64,000 nt of DNA, taken from an uncultured Clostridia bacterium. GTDB taxonomy: Bacteria > Bacillota > Clostridia > Christensenellales > Aristaeellaceae. The stretch's first letter is position 1; every line of letters starts with the position of its first letter. This document shows, in pieces, positions 22,010 through 31,531 of this stretch. Made by a program: the position numbers and the translations under genes. The notes under the pieces are model-generated. The model worked only from the letters and a program-made list of their open reading frames with translations, was not told the origin of the DNA and did not search any database. The stretch is from positions 1 through 64,000 of the forward strand of contig CALVKT010000049.1 of the NCBI GenBank assembly GCA_944333055.1. The letters run 5' to 3'.

Positions 22010-22985
22010 GGGCGTCTTTGCCCGCCTGAACGCGTGGCTCGACGACGAACAGAGCGCGCTGGAGCGCACGATGGAGGCCGCGCAGGAGCAGAGCGCCGCG
22101 CCGGACCTGGAACAGCGCTCCCCGGCGGAGATCCGCTGGGCGCAGGAAGAGCTGGAGGAGGAGCGCCGCATCGAGGCGGCCATGGCGCAGTGGGCCGAGA
22201 AGAAGGCCGCGCCCGCCGCGCGCCGGATGTACAACGCGCTGTGCGTGTGCATGTGCCTGACGATGATCGCGCTGCTGCTCTACACCGTCACGGTGCTGCC
22301 CGCCTTCGGCGACCCGAACCACCCGATCAACAACGAGGTCTCCGCGCGCTACATCGAAAAGGGTCTGCAGGAGACAGGCGCGGTGAACATCGTCACCGGC
22401 ATGATCCTCGACTACCGCGCCTTTGACACGCTGGGCGAGTCCACCGTGCTCTTCACGGCGGCGATGGTCGTGCTCTTCCTGCTGCGCAAGGACAAGGAGT
22501 CCGCGCGCTACAGCCAGCTGGCGCAGGCGATGGACGCCAACCCGCACTCGGACACCTATTACGAGCCGAAGAACGACATCATCCTGCAAAAGACGGCGGT
22601 CATCCTCGTGCCGATCATCCTGATTCTGGGCGTCTACGTCGTGCTCAACGGCCATCTCTCTCCGGGCGGCGGCTTCTCCGGCGGCGCGATCATGGGCGCG
22701 GGCCTCATCCTGTATGTGACGGCCTTCGGCTTTGCCAGGATGCGCCGGTTCTTCACCTACAAGACGTATCAGACCGTCGTGCTTGTGGCGCTGCTGACCT
22801 ACGCGCTGAGCAAGTGCTATTCCTTCTACACGGGCGCCAACCACATCGAAAGCGTCATTCCGCTGGGCACGCCGGGCGCGATCCTCTCCAGCGGCCTGAT
22901 CCTCGTGCTGAACATCTGCGTCGGCTTCATCGTCACCTGCACGATGTACTGCTTCTACGCCGTGTTCAGGAAAGGAGAGCTGTGA
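21996..22985 (+). CDS. MbhE-MrpB fusion subunit
   Basis: A 329-aa protein. After a soluble, charged N-terminus (1-80, with coiled-coil-like EELEEERRIEAAMAQWAEKK) come an MbhE-like section with two helices (about 85-170, GAVNIVTGMILDYRAFDTLGEST) and an MrpB domain (about 195-325, with LGVYVVLNGHLSPGGGFSGGAI). In archaeal Mbh these are two genes, mbhE and mbhF, so this is a fusion. Start ATG 21996 follows GGAGGTG. The long soluble N-terminus is unusual for the family. Confidence 0.85.
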   Translation: MTKSKGVFARLNAWLDDEQSALERTMEAAQEQSAAPDLEQRSPAEIRWAQEELEEERRIEAAMAQWAEKKAAPAARRMYNALCVCMCLTMIALLLYTVTVLPAFGDPNHPINNEVSARYIEKGLQETGAVNIVTGMILDYRAFDTLGESTVLFTAAMVVLFLLRKDKESARYSQLAQAMDANPHSDTYYEPKNDIILQKTAVILVPIILILGVYVVLNGHLSPGGGFSGGAIMGAGLILYVTAFGFARMRRFFTYKTYQTVVLVALLTYALSKCYSFYTGANHIESVIPLGTPGAILSSGLILVLNICVGFIVTCTMYCFYAVFRKGEL

Positions 22986-22986
22986 G

Positions 22987-23358
22987 ATGGAATACCTGCT
23001 TGTCAACTATGAGCAGACGGCGGCGGTCATCCTGTTCTGCATCGGCTTTTCCACCATGCTGCTCAACAAGAATCTGTTCAAGAAGATCATCGGCATGGAC
23101 ATCATGGACGCCGGCATCTTCCTGTTCCTCGCCTGTCAGGGTTACATCGAAGGCCGCGCCGCGCCCATCGTGGTGGACGGCGTGCAGGATGTGGAGGCCT
23201 ACATCAACCCGATTCCCGCCGGCCTGGTGCTCACGGGCATTGTCGTCTCCGTCAGCGTCTCCGCGCTGATGCTCGCGCTCATCGTGCGCCTGTATTACCG
23301 CTATCACACGCTGAATCTGGACGAAATGATCGCGCTTGCCGGAAAGGAGGAGGTCTGA
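22987..23358 (+). CDS. mrpC: Mrp/Mbh-type antiporter subunit C (NuoK-like)
   Basis: A 123-aa, three-helix protein homologous to NuoK/MrpC (FCIGFSTMLLNKNLFKKIIGMDIMDAGIFLFLACQGY in outline, then LVLTGIVVSVSVSALMLALIVRLYYRY). It follows the previous stop with no gap. It links the large antiporter subunits to the rest of the complex. Confidence 0.9.
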   Translation: MEYLLVNYEQTAAVILFCIGFSTMLLNKNLFKKIIGMDIMDAGIFLFLACQGYIEGRAAPIVVDGVQDVEAYINPIPAGLVLTGIVVSVSVSALMLALIVRLYYRYHTLNLDEMIALAGKEEV

Positions 23359-24858
23359 GTGCAGTTTGTGCAGAATTTTCCATTCATGTGCATCCTGCTC
23401 ACGCTGATCTGTGCGGTCGTCACCTCCGTGCTCAAGGGGCGTCAGGCGCGCGTGCTGACGATGGGTCTGATCGCGGCGGTCACGGCGATGACCGTCGCGG
23501 TGCTCGCATACACGCTGCGCACCGGCGAGAGCTACGTGTACATGATGGGCCACTTTCCGGCGCCGTGGGGCAACGAGATCCGCATCGGCGTGCTGGAAGC
23601 GCTGATGATGACGGTCTTCTGCTTCGTGATGCTCTTCTCGTTTGTGGGCGGTCTGGTGCCGTCCATCCGCGAGATCGAGACGACGAAGTACAACATCTAC
23701 TGCATCCTGGCGGATCTGATCTTCCTGTCGCTGCAGGCGCTGGTGTACACCAACGACCTGTTCACCGCCTACGTGTTCATCGAGATCAACACGCTGGCGG
23801 CGGCGGGCCTGATCATGATGCGCCAGAAGGGCCGCAACCTCGTGGCCGGCGTGCGCTACATGATCATGAACCTCGTGGGGTCCAGCCTCTTCCTCTTCGG
23901 CATCTCCATGCTCTACACGATTACCGGCCACCTGCTGATGGTCCATATCCGTGAGAGCGTGGCGGCACTGGCGGCATCGGGCGAATACCACGTGCCGCTG
24001 ACGGTCGTGGTGGCGCTGGTCACGGTGGGCCTGGCGGTCAAGTGCGCGCTGTATCCGTTTGAAAAGTGGATGCCGGGCGCGTATTCCAATGCGACGCCGT
24101 CCGTGGCGGCGATGCTTTCGAGCCTCGTCTCCAAGGGCTACATCTTCCTGCTCATCAAGTTCTACGTGCGCGTCATCGGCTTTGATGTCATCCGCTCGCT
24201 GGGCGTGCTGGATCTGCTGTTCATCTTCGGCGTGCTGGGCATGGTCATGGGCTCCGTGCACGCGGTGCGCGCCAGGACGACCCGCATGATGATCGCCTAT
24301 TCCTCCGTCGCGCAGATCGGCTACGTGTTCACGGCGCTGGGGCTGGGCAGCGAGCTGGGCGTCGTCTGCGCGCTGTGGCACTGCGCGGCGCACGCGGCGA
24401 CCAAATCCATGCTCTTCGTCTCCTGCGCGGAGATGGACGACGCCTGCGGCGGCACGCACATGCGCAAGGACCTGCGCGGCGCGTTCTATCATTCGCCGCT
24501 GCTGGCGCTCGCCTTCGCGCTGGGCGCGATCAACCTGACCGGCATCCCGCTGTTGAGCGTCTTCATGACCAAGGTCACGCTGACGCAGGCGGCCATCGGC
24601 GTCGGCGGCCGCCACATGGCGATCGTGCTGGCGGCGGTGGCCATCTCCACACTGCTCAACGCCGTCTACTTCCTGGGTACGGCGGTCAACCTGTTCGTCC
24701 CGACGAAGCCGGGCGACGCGGTGCGCCCGCCGACGGTGCGCAAAAACCCCTTTACGGCGGCCGCGCTCGTGGGCATGATCGCGCTCAACCTCGCGATGGG
24801 ACTCTTCTCTCAGCCGTTTCTCACGGCGCTGGCCGACGGCCTTGCGCGCTTTGCATAA
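23359..24858 (+). CDS. mrpD: Mrp/Mbh antiporter large subunit (MrpD/MbhH-like)
   Basis: A 499-aa protein with about 14 membrane helices, related to NuoM/MrpD. The conserved helix-5 Glu is in YVFIEINTLAAAG, and helix-7/8 Lys lie in VKCALYPFEKWMPGAYSNATPS and LVSKGY. In this copy the canonical HxWLPxAH is replaced by EKWMPGAY, which resembles the MbhH type. GTG 23359 follows AAAGGAGGAGG. It is the first of four large antiporter-like subunits and probably provides one proton or sodium channel. Confidence 0.88.
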   Translation: MQFVQNFPFMCILLTLICAVVTSVLKGRQARVLTMGLIAAVTAMTVAVLAYTLRTGESYVYMMGHFPAPWGNEIRIGVLEALMMTVFCFVMLFSFVGGLVPSIREIETTKYNIYCILADLIFLSLQALVYTNDLFTAYVFIEINTLAAAGLIMMRQKGRNLVAGVRYMIMNLVGSSLFLFGISMLYTITGHLLMVHIRESVAALAASGEYHVPLTVVVALVTVGLAVKCALYPFEKWMPGAYSNATPSVAAMLSSLVSKGYIFLLIKFYVRVIGFDVIRSLGVLDLLFIFGVLGMVMGSVHAVRARTTRMMIAYSSVAQIGYVFTALGLGSELGVVCALWHCAAHAATKSMLFVSCAEMDDACGGTHMRKDLRGAFYHSPLLALAFALGAINLTGIPLLSVFMTKVTLTQAAIGVGGRHMAIVLAAVAISTLLNAVYFLGTAVNLFVPTKPGDAVRPPTVRKNPFTAAALVGMIALNLAMGLFSQPFLTALADGLARFA

Positions 24859-24879
24859 GAGATCAAGGAGGATAAGAAC

Positions 24880-26349
24880 GTGACTGCTTTGATGATTCTG
24901 GCCGTCTTCTTCCCGGCGCTGGCGGGCATCGCCGTCTGGTTCCTGCCCGCGGCGAAGGAAAACCGCATACTGCGCGCCAAGCTGAACTGCGGCGCGCTGG
25001 CGCTGGAACTGCTGCTGGTCATCGCGCTGTGCACGGCGCAGGGCACCGGCATCACGCTGCTGCACATGACCCCCACGCTCACGCTGGAGCTGCGCGTGGA
25101 CGTGCTCAGCTGCATCTTCGCCGTGCTCATGAGCGTCATGTGGCTGCTGAGCAGCGTGTTCGCGGTGGCCTACATGGACCATGACCGCCACGAGCACAGC
25201 TATCAGCTCTACTTCATGTCGGTGCTCTCCGCGCTCATCGGCCTGTGCTACGCCGGCTCGATGGTGACGTACTACGTCTTCTACGAGCTCATGACGCTGC
25301 TCTCCGTGCCGATGGTCGTGCACGAGCGCACGCCGCAGGCCGTCGCCGCGGGCATCAAGTACCTGATCTACTCGATCTTCGGCGCGATGCTGGGCCTGCT
25401 GGGCATCTTCTTCTTCAACTACTATCTGGGCAGCGTCACCTTCACGCCCGGCGGCCTCGCCGCCGCGTCCGGCGCGCCGCAGAGCGGGCTGCTGGTCATC
25501 TCCTTCCTGGTGATCCTGGGCTTTGGCACCAAGGCCGGCATGTTCCCGATGCACGGCTGGCTGCCCACGGCGCACCCGGTCGCCCCGGCGCCGGCGTCCG
25601 CCGTGCTCTCCGGCGTCATCACCAAGGCGGGCGTGCTCGCCGTCATCCGCGTGGTCTACTACCTCGTGGGCGTAGAGACGCTGCGCGGCACCTGGGTGCA
25701 GTACGCCTTCCTGACGCTGACGCTCATCACCGTGCTCATGGGCTCCATGCTCGCCTACCGCGAGCCGCTGCTCAAAAAGCGCCTGGCGTATTCCACCGTC
25801 TCCCAGGTCAGCTACGTGCTCTTCGGCCTGGCGTGCATGCACCCGCTCGCCTTCGCGGGCGCCATCCTGCACGTCATCGCGCACTCCACGATCAAGGACG
25901 GCCTGTTCCTGTGCGCGGGCGCGATCATCCATCAGACCGGCAAGACGTACGTGCGCGACCTGCGCGGCATCGGCAAGCAGATGCCCATCACCCTCTGGTG
26001 CTGGACGATCGCCTCTCTGGGCCTGATCGGCATCCCGCCGACGGGCGGCTTTGTGAGCAAGTGGCAGCTGGCCACCGGCGCGCTGGAGGCCGGCGTGGGC
26101 GTGTTCGGCGTCGCCGGGCCGGTCATCCTGATCGTCTCCGCGCTGCTGACGGCGGCCTACCTGCTTCAGCTGACGATCAACGGCTTCTTCCCGGGCAGCG
26201 ATTACGACTACGCCGCCGTGGAGAACAAGGAGCCGGGCAAGCTGATGACCGTGCCGATGATCGTGCTGGCCGTCGGCGTGGCGCTCTGCGGCGTGCTGGC
26301 GCAGCCGCTGATCGACGTGATTGCGACCGCTGCGGCAGCGATCCTGTAA
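24880..26349 (+). CDS. Antiporter-like large subunit 2 (NuoM/MrpD family)
   Basis: A 489-aa polytopic protein. Helix-5 Glu is in YYVFYELMTLLS, the broken helix-7 motif in TKAGMFPMHGWLPTAHPVAPAPAS, and the helix-8 Lys in VITKAGVLAVIRV. All key ion-path residues are present. GTG 24880 follows AAGGAGG. Second of the four large subunits; 21 bp follow mrpD. Confidence 0.87.
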   Translation: MTALMILAVFFPALAGIAVWFLPAAKENRILRAKLNCGALALELLLVIALCTAQGTGITLLHMTPTLTLELRVDVLSCIFAVLMSVMWLLSSVFAVAYMDHDRHEHSYQLYFMSVLSALIGLCYAGSMVTYYVFYELMTLLSVPMVVHERTPQAVAAGIKYLIYSIFGAMLGLLGIFFFNYYLGSVTFTPGGLAAASGAPQSGLLVISFLVILGFGTKAGMFPMHGWLPTAHPVAPAPASAVLSGVITKAGVLAVIRVVYYLVGVETLRGTWVQYAFLTLTLITVLMGSMLAYREPLLKKRLAYSTVSQVSYVLFGLACMHPLAFAGAILHVIAHSTIKDGLFLCAGAIIHQTGKTYVRDLRGIGKQMPITLWCWTIASLGLIGIPPTGGFVSKWQLATGALEAGVGVFGVAGPVILIVSALLTAAYLLQLTINGFFPGSDYDYAAVENKEPGKLMTVPMIVLAVGVALCGVLAQPLIDVIATAAAAIL

Positions 26350-26362
26350 GGGGAGAAATGCT

Positions 26363-27829
26363 ATGCTGTGCCTGGCGGTATTTCTTCCGATCGTCGCGGG
26401 CCTTGTGATGCTGGCCGTGAAGCCGAAAAGCCGCGCCGTGCGCGCGTGTCTGGTCGAGGGCGTGACGCTGCTCACCTCCCTGATCGTGCTCTCCTGCCTC
26501 ATCCATCGCAGCGAAACCCCGTCGGTCGCGTTCATGCTCATGCAGGACATGCCCATCGCCTTTCAAATCGATGGCCTGGGCGGCATCTTTGCGGGGCTGG
26601 TGGCCTTCCTCTGGCCGCTGGCCGTGCTCTACGGCTTGGAATACATGGAGCATGAGGGCGGCGAAAACCACTTCTTCGCGCTGTACACCGTCACCTATGG
26701 CGTGACGCTGGGCATCGCGACCGCGGCGAACATCATGACGATGTACGTCTTCTACGAATTCCTGACGCTGGCGACGCTCCCGCTGGTCATGCACGGGACG
26801 AGCCCCGAACGCGTGAAGGCGGGCCACACGTACATGGTCTATTCCTTCTTCGGCGCGGCGGTTGCGTTCATCGGCGTGATGATCATCGTGGCCTTTGGCG
26901 AGGGCAGCGCGTTTGTCATGGGCGGCGTGCTCTCCGAGGCGTTCGCCCGGCAGCACCCGCTGCTGCTGCGCCTTGGCTACCTGTGCGCGTTTGTGGGCTT
27001 TGGCGTGAAGGCGGCGGTCTTCCCGGCGCACGCGTGGCTGCCGGCGGTCTCCGTCGCGCCCACGCCCGTCACGGCGCTGCTGCACGCGGTCGCCGTGGTC
27101 AAGTCCGGTGCGTTCGCCATCATGCGCGTCACGTATTTCAGCTTCGGCGCGCAGCTGCTGCGCGGCACGTGGGCGCAGCACATCGCGATGCTGCTGGCGA
27201 GCCTGACGATCGTGTACGGCTCCACGATGGCCGTGCGCGAGCACCACTTCAAGCGCCGCCTGGCGTATTCCACGATCTCCAACCTGTCCTACGTCGTGCT
27301 GGCCGCCTGCCTGATGACTGCCGAGGGGCTGACCGCCGCGATGGCGCACATGGTCTTCCACGCGCTCATGAAGATCACGCTCTTCTTCTGCGCGGGCGCG
27401 GTGCTCATCAAGACCGGCCGCACGCAGATCGAGAGCCTGCGCGGCCTGGGCCCGGTGATGCCCGTGACGTTCGGCGCGTACACGGTGGCGGCGCTCTCGC
27501 TGATGGGCACGCCGCTGCTTCCGGGCTTCGTGAGCAAGTGGCTCATCGGCTCGGCGGCGGTCTCCGGCGGCTACGCCATGGGCTACGTCGGCGTGGCGGC
27601 GATCCTCGTCTCCGCGGTGCTCACGGCCATCTACCTGATGAGCGTGGCGTTCTTCGCGTTCTTCCGTCCGCTGGAGGACGCGGCCGGCATCGAGCCGGGC
27701 CGCCGCTGCGACCCGACCTGGAGGATGAAGCTGACGTTCGGCGTGCTGACGGCGGCCATCGTGCTGTGCGGCGTCTTCTCCAACGACATCGTCGCCATGC
27801 TGTCGGCCATCGCCGCCGGCGTCGCGTGA
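26363..27829 (+). CDS. Antiporter-like large subunit 3 (NuoM/MrpD family)
   Basis: A 488-aa polytopic protein. Helix-5 Glu is in MYVFYEFLTLAT, helix 7 in VKAAVFPAHAWLPAVSVAPTPV, and the helix-8 Lys in AVAVVKSGAFAIMRV. The usual second His in helix 7 (AH) is Val-Ser here. ATG 26363 follows AGGGGAG; an upstream in-frame extension overlaps the previous gene and is unsupported. Third large subunit. Confidence 0.86.
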   Translation: MLCLAVFLPIVAGLVMLAVKPKSRAVRACLVEGVTLLTSLIVLSCLIHRSETPSVAFMLMQDMPIAFQIDGLGGIFAGLVAFLWPLAVLYGLEYMEHEGGENHFFALYTVTYGVTLGIATAANIMTMYVFYEFLTLATLPLVMHGTSPERVKAGHTYMVYSFFGAAVAFIGVMIIVAFGEGSAFVMGGVLSEAFARQHPLLLRLGYLCAFVGFGVKAAVFPAHAWLPAVSVAPTPVTALLHAVAVVKSGAFAIMRVTYFSFGAQLLRGTWAQHIAMLLASLTIVYGSTMAVREHHFKRRLAYSTISNLSYVVLAACLMTAEGLTAAMAHMVFHALMKITLFFCAGAVLIKTGRTQIESLRGLGPVMPVTFGAYTVAALSLMGTPLLPGFVSKWLIGSAAVSGGYAMGYVGVAAILVSAVLTAIYLMSVAFFAFFRPLEDAAGIEPGRRCDPTWRMKLTFGVLTAAIVLCGVFSNDIVAMLSAIAAGVA

Positions 27830-27845
27830 GAAAGGGAGGAAGCGT

Positions 27846-29999
27846 ATGATGCTCGGATTTCTCGTCTTTTTCCCGATGATCGCGGCGGTGTGCGCGTACA
27901 TGACCGGCCGCAGGGACAAGGCCAGGCGCGACGCGCTGGTCATCCTCGCCTGCCTGATCACGTTCGCCGCGGCGGCGTATGCCGTCGTGCGCGTGGCGCT
28001 GGGCGCGACGTACAGCGCGAGCATCCCCGGCTTTTGCGGCATGGGGCTGCGCTTTGAGCTGGACGGCTTCCGCGCGCTGTATGCGCTGGTGGCCGGGGCG
28101 ATGTGGCTGTGCACGAGCATGCTCAGCCGCCAGTACTTCGCGCACCACTATCACAACCGCAACCGCTACTACTTCTTCTACCTGATGACGCTGGGCGCGA
28201 CGCTGGGCGTGTTCCTCTCCGCCGACCTGTTCACGACGTTCATCTTCTTTGAGATCATGTCGTTCACGTCCTACGTGTGGGTCGCGCACGACGAGACGCC
28301 CGAAGCGCTGCGCGCCGCCGAGACGTACCTGGCCGTCGCCATCATCGGCGGCATGGTGATGCTCATGGGCCTGTTCCTGCTGTGGCTGGAGCTGGACACG
28401 CTGACGATTTCCGAGCTGCATGCGGCGGCGCTGGCCTGCGAAAACCGCGGCACGCTCTGGGCGGCCTGCCTGTGCATCCTCGTGGGCTTCGGCGCGAAGG
28501 CGGGCATGTTTCCGCTGCACATCTGGCTGCCCAAGGCGCACCCGGTGGCCCCGGCCCCGGCCTCCGCGCTGCTCTCCGGCATCCTGACCAAGTCCGGCGT
28601 ATTCGGCATCATCGCCGTCTCCGCGAACATCTTCCGCGAGAGCGCCGCGTGGGGCAACATGCTGCTCGTGCTCGCGCTCGTCACGATGCTCGGCGGCGCG
28701 GTGCTGGCCGTGTTCTCCGTGAACCTCAAGCGCACGCTGGCCTGCTCCTCGATGTCCCAGATCGGCTTCATCCTCACGGGCATCGCCATGAGCTGCCTGC
28801 TGGGCCACCACAACGCGCTGGCGGCCCGCGGCGCGCTGCTGTACATGGTCAATCACTCGCTCTTCAAGCTGATCCTGTTCATGGCGGCCGGCGTGGTCTA
28901 CATGAACCTGCACAAGCTGAACCTCAACGACGTGCGCGGCTTTGGCCGCAAAAAGCCCGCGCTGCACGCCGCGTTCCTGATGGGCGCGCTGGGCCTGATG
29001 GGCGTGCCGGGCACCTCCGGCTACGTCTCCAAGACGCTCATCCACGAGAGCATCGTGGAATACGTCCACCTGCTCGCCGAGGGCGGGCAGGGCGGCCTGG
29101 CGATGCTCTACACGCTGGCCGAGTGGGTGTTCCTGCTCAGCGGCGGCCTGACCGCGGCGTACATGACCAAGCTCTACATCTGCCTCTTCTGGCAGAAGCA
29201 CCCGACCGAGCAGCTCTTCTACGACGCCAACAAGGCGTACATGAACGGCCTGAGCCGCGCGGCGCTGCTGATGAGCGCGGCGCTCGTGCCGCTGCTGGGC
29301 CTGACGCCCAACGCGACCATGGACCGCATCGCGGACTTTGCGGGCGGCTTCCTGCACGCGGGCACGCCGGCGCACGCGATCCACTACTTCTCGATGGTCA
29401 ACCTCAAGGGCGCGATCATCTCGCTGACCATCGGCCTGCTCGTCTACCTCTTCGTGATCCGCACCAGGCTGATGCGCACGGAGAACGGCGTGCGCGTCTA
29501 TGTGGACTGCTGGCCGAAGGGCTGGGACATCGAGGAGCGCATCTATCGCCCGGCTGTCGGCGCGTTGCTGGAGGGCTGCGGCAAGCTGATGACGCTGGGC
29601 GCGGAGCCGGTGCTTGAGGACAAGGTCTTCCGGCCGTGCCTGCGGATGCTGTCCTTTGCGGGCGCGGTGGTCTGCAAGGCGCTCAGCGAGCTGCCGGACA
29701 CGCTGGCGCTGATCTTCGCGCGCACGGTGCTGCGCATGAAGCACTACTACGCCGAGGGCGTGCACGTGGGCAACACGCTGACCGATACGGTCGGCCATGC
29801 GGCGGACGGTCTGGCCGAGGCGGTCAACCACACGCTGCGGCGCAGCCATCCCAAGGCGCACCACTACACGGGCGCCGTGGCCGGCTGGTGGAACGGCGCG
29901 ATGGCCGCCGTGCGCAGGATGACGCACACGATGAGCTACGGCCTGCTGCTCTTTGGGCTGGGGCTGTGCATCACGCTGCTGTATCTGCTGACGTATTGA
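27846..29999 (+). CDS. Antiporter-like large subunit 4 (NuoL/MrpA-like, extended)
   Basis: At 717 aa it is the longest of the four. The N-terminal antiporter core has Glu in FIFFEIMSFTSY, AKAGMFPLHIWLPKAHPVAPAPAS in helix 7, and Lys in ILTKSGVFGII. After about residue 510 comes an extra helix (GAIISLTIGLLVYLFVIRTRL), a 150-residue mostly soluble segment, and a terminal helix (GLLLFGLGLCITLLYLLTY). The tail may act like the lateral helix of NuoL, but that is inference. It ends the operon, followed by a terminator. Confidence 0.85.
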   Translation: MMLGFLVFFPMIAAVCAYMTGRRDKARRDALVILACLITFAAAAYAVVRVALGATYSASIPGFCGMGLRFELDGFRALYALVAGAMWLCTSMLSRQYFAHHYHNRNRYYFFYLMTLGATLGVFLSADLFTTFIFFEIMSFTSYVWVAHDETPEALRAAETYLAVAIIGGMVMLMGLFLLWLELDTLTISELHAAALACENRGTLWAACLCILVGFGAKAGMFPLHIWLPKAHPVAPAPASALLSGILTKSGVFGIIAVSANIFRESAAWGNMLLVLALVTMLGGAVLAVFSVNLKRTLACSSMSQIGFILTGIAMSCLLGHHNALAARGALLYMVNHSLFKLILFMAAGVVYMNLHKLNLNDVRGFGRKKPALHAAFLMGALGLMGVPGTSGYVSKTLIHESIVEYVHLLAEGGQGGLAMLYTLAEWVFLLSGGLTAAYMTKLYICLFWQKHPTEQLFYDANKAYMNGLSRAALLMSAALVPLLGLTPNATMDRIADFAGGFLHAGTPAHAIHYFSMVNLKGAIISLTIGLLVYLFVIRTRLMRTENGVRVYVDCWPKGWDIEERIYRPAVGALLEGCGKLMTLGAEPVLEDKVFRPCLRMLSFAGAVVCKALSELPDTLALIFARTVLRMKHYYAEGVHVGNTLTDTVGHAADGLAEAVNHTLRRSHPKAHHYTGAVAGWWNGAMAAVRRMTHTMSYGLLLFGLGLCITLLYLLTY

Positions 30000-30011
30000 A
30001 TCATGCCGGAC

Positions 30012-30055
30012 GATAGAAACATCGCCCGGTTTTTCCGGGTTCTATTTCGGTTTTT
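30012..30055 (+). terminator. Terminator of the antiporter operon
   Basis: Nested stems GATAGAA/TTCTATT and CCCGG/CCGGG lie 12-47 bp after the last stop and are followed by a T-rich tail. Confidence 0.8.
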
Positions 30056-30109
30056 GCGCACATGCTTTAAACTGCCGGGAAGCGGCGTCTGTTCATCAGG
30101 CGGGCTTGG

Positions 30110-30195
30110 GCGGCGGGAAAACGCACCCCGACGTCCCACGGCGCGGGGCGCGCCGCCAGCGCCATCATGCGCCGCGACGAGATGCACAAAGCCGC
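30110..30195. repeat. Diverged module of the palindromic intergenic element
   Basis: CCCACGGCGCGGGGCGCGCCG...GCGCCATCATGCGCCGC matches the second module seen at 33352-33402 (other strand) and 44687-44718. The surrounding 30056-30277 shows no gene or clear promoter. Confidence 0.5.
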
Positions 30196-30277
30196 CGGGC
30201 GACAAGGCGGAGCCGAGTGCGTGGGCTTGCTCTGCGCACACGGCACGATGCTGTTTGACCGTGAAGGAGGTTGCGCC

Positions 30278-31531
30278 ATGAACGCGCTTGACATGCTCCG
30301 CCCGCAGATGCGCGGGATGATCGACGACCGGCGCCGCCTGCACGCGCATCCGGAGCTCTCCGGCGAGGAGACGCGGACGATGGCGTTCCTCGCGGACGCG
30401 CTGCGCGCGCTGGGGCTGGCGGTGCACGTCGTGCCGGACGGCGGCGTCATCGGCGTGCTGGGCGCGGGGGAAGGCCCCTGCGTGCTGCTGCGCGCGGACT
30501 GCGACGCGCTGCCCATTGAGGAGAGCGAGCGCAACCTGTGCACGGCGCGCCGCTGTATCTCGCAGCGGCCCGGCGTGATGCACGCCTGCGGGCACGACGC
30601 GCACATGGCGATGCTGCTGGGCGCGGCGCGCGCACTGGCGCAGCGTGGGGACGCGCTGCCCGGACGCGTGCTCTTCGTGTTTGAGCAGGGCGAGGAGAAG
30701 GGCGGCGCGGGCTTTCTCAAGCACCTGCTGCCCTACATCGACAGCCATTTCGACGTGGGCGCGTGCTATGCGACGCACGTGCGCTGGGACATCCCGGCGG
30801 GGCGCATCGCGGTGCCGGACGGCGCGGCGATGGCGGGCGCGTTCGGGTTTGACATCACGCTGCACGGGCGCGGCGGACACGGCTCCCGGCCCGATCTGGC
30901 GAACAGCCCCATCGACTGCTTCAGCGCGATCCACCAGCAGCTGCTCGCGCTGCGCCTGCGCGCGGCCGCGCCGGACAGCGTGCTCGCGTTCTCGCTGGGG
31001 CTGGTGCAGGCGGGCGAGCAGGGGAACGTCATCCCGGACAGGCTGCGCTTTGCCGGGACGGTGCGCACGTTTGACACGGCGGGCGCGGGCGAGCGCTTTG
31101 CGCGCGAGATGCGAAGGATCATCGACCACACCTGCGCGGCGCACGGCTGCACGGCGGCCTATGCGCATTTCAGCAAGCCGCTCTACGAGGCGCGCAACGA
31201 CGCGGGCGCGGCGGCGCTGGCGCGCGAGGCGATCGCGCAGCACATCGGCGCGGACGCGCTGACGACCTGCGCGCCGTGGATGGCGTCCGAATCGATGAGC
31301 GCGTATTTGAAGCTCTGGCCGGGCGTGCTCACGTTTACGGGCATCCGCAACGACGCGCTGGGCGCGGGCGCGAACCATCACACGCCGCAGTTTGACATCG
31401 ACGAGGATGCGATGCTGCCGGGCGCGGCGGCGGCCTGCGCGTTTGCGCTGGCGTATCTGACAAAACGGCCGGATTTCGGCTTTGCGCGCGAGATCGTGTC
31501 GATGCAGGATCTCGTCGAGCGGTCGATCTGA
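30278..31531 (+). CDS. M20-family amidohydrolase
   Basis: A 417-aa cytoplasmic enzyme of the M20D type (IAA-amino-acid, hippurate or N-acyl-amino-acid hydrolases). Metal ligands are visible: Cys104 and His106 in HACGHDAHM, Glu in FEQGEEKGGAG (about 139-140), and a His near residue 164. The lid domain has GRGGHGSRPDLANSP. A Cys-for-His ligand in HACGHD is normal for this subgroup. ATG 30278 follows AAGGAGG. The substrate is probably an N-acylated amino acid or short peptide and is not fixed by context. Confidence 0.88.
   Translation: MNALDMLRPQMRGMIDDRRRLHAHPELSGEETRTMAFLADALRALGLAVHVVPDGGVIGVLGAGEGPCVLLRADCDALPIEESERNLCTARRCISQRPGVMHACGHDAHMAMLLGAARALAQRGDALPGRVLFVFEQGEEKGGAGFLKHLLPYIDSHFDVGACYATHVRWDIPAGRIAVPDGAAMAGAFGFDITLHGRGGHGSRPDLANSPIDCFSAIHQQLLALRLRAAAPDSVLAFSLGLVQAGEQGNVIPDRLRFAGTVRTFDTAGAGERFAREMRRIIDHTCAAHGCTAAYAHFSKPLYEARNDAGAAALAREAIAQHIGADALTTCAPWMASESMSAYLKLWPGVLTFTGIRNDALGAGANHHTPQFDIDEDAMLPGAAAACAFALAYLTKRPDFGFAREIVSMQDLVERSI

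Noticed and set aside
22966-26556. 1196-codon minus-strand frame
   Set aside because: It is the antisense shadow of mrpC, mrpD and the second large subunit; its composition (His, Arg, Asp rich) is typical of a GC-rich shadow frame.
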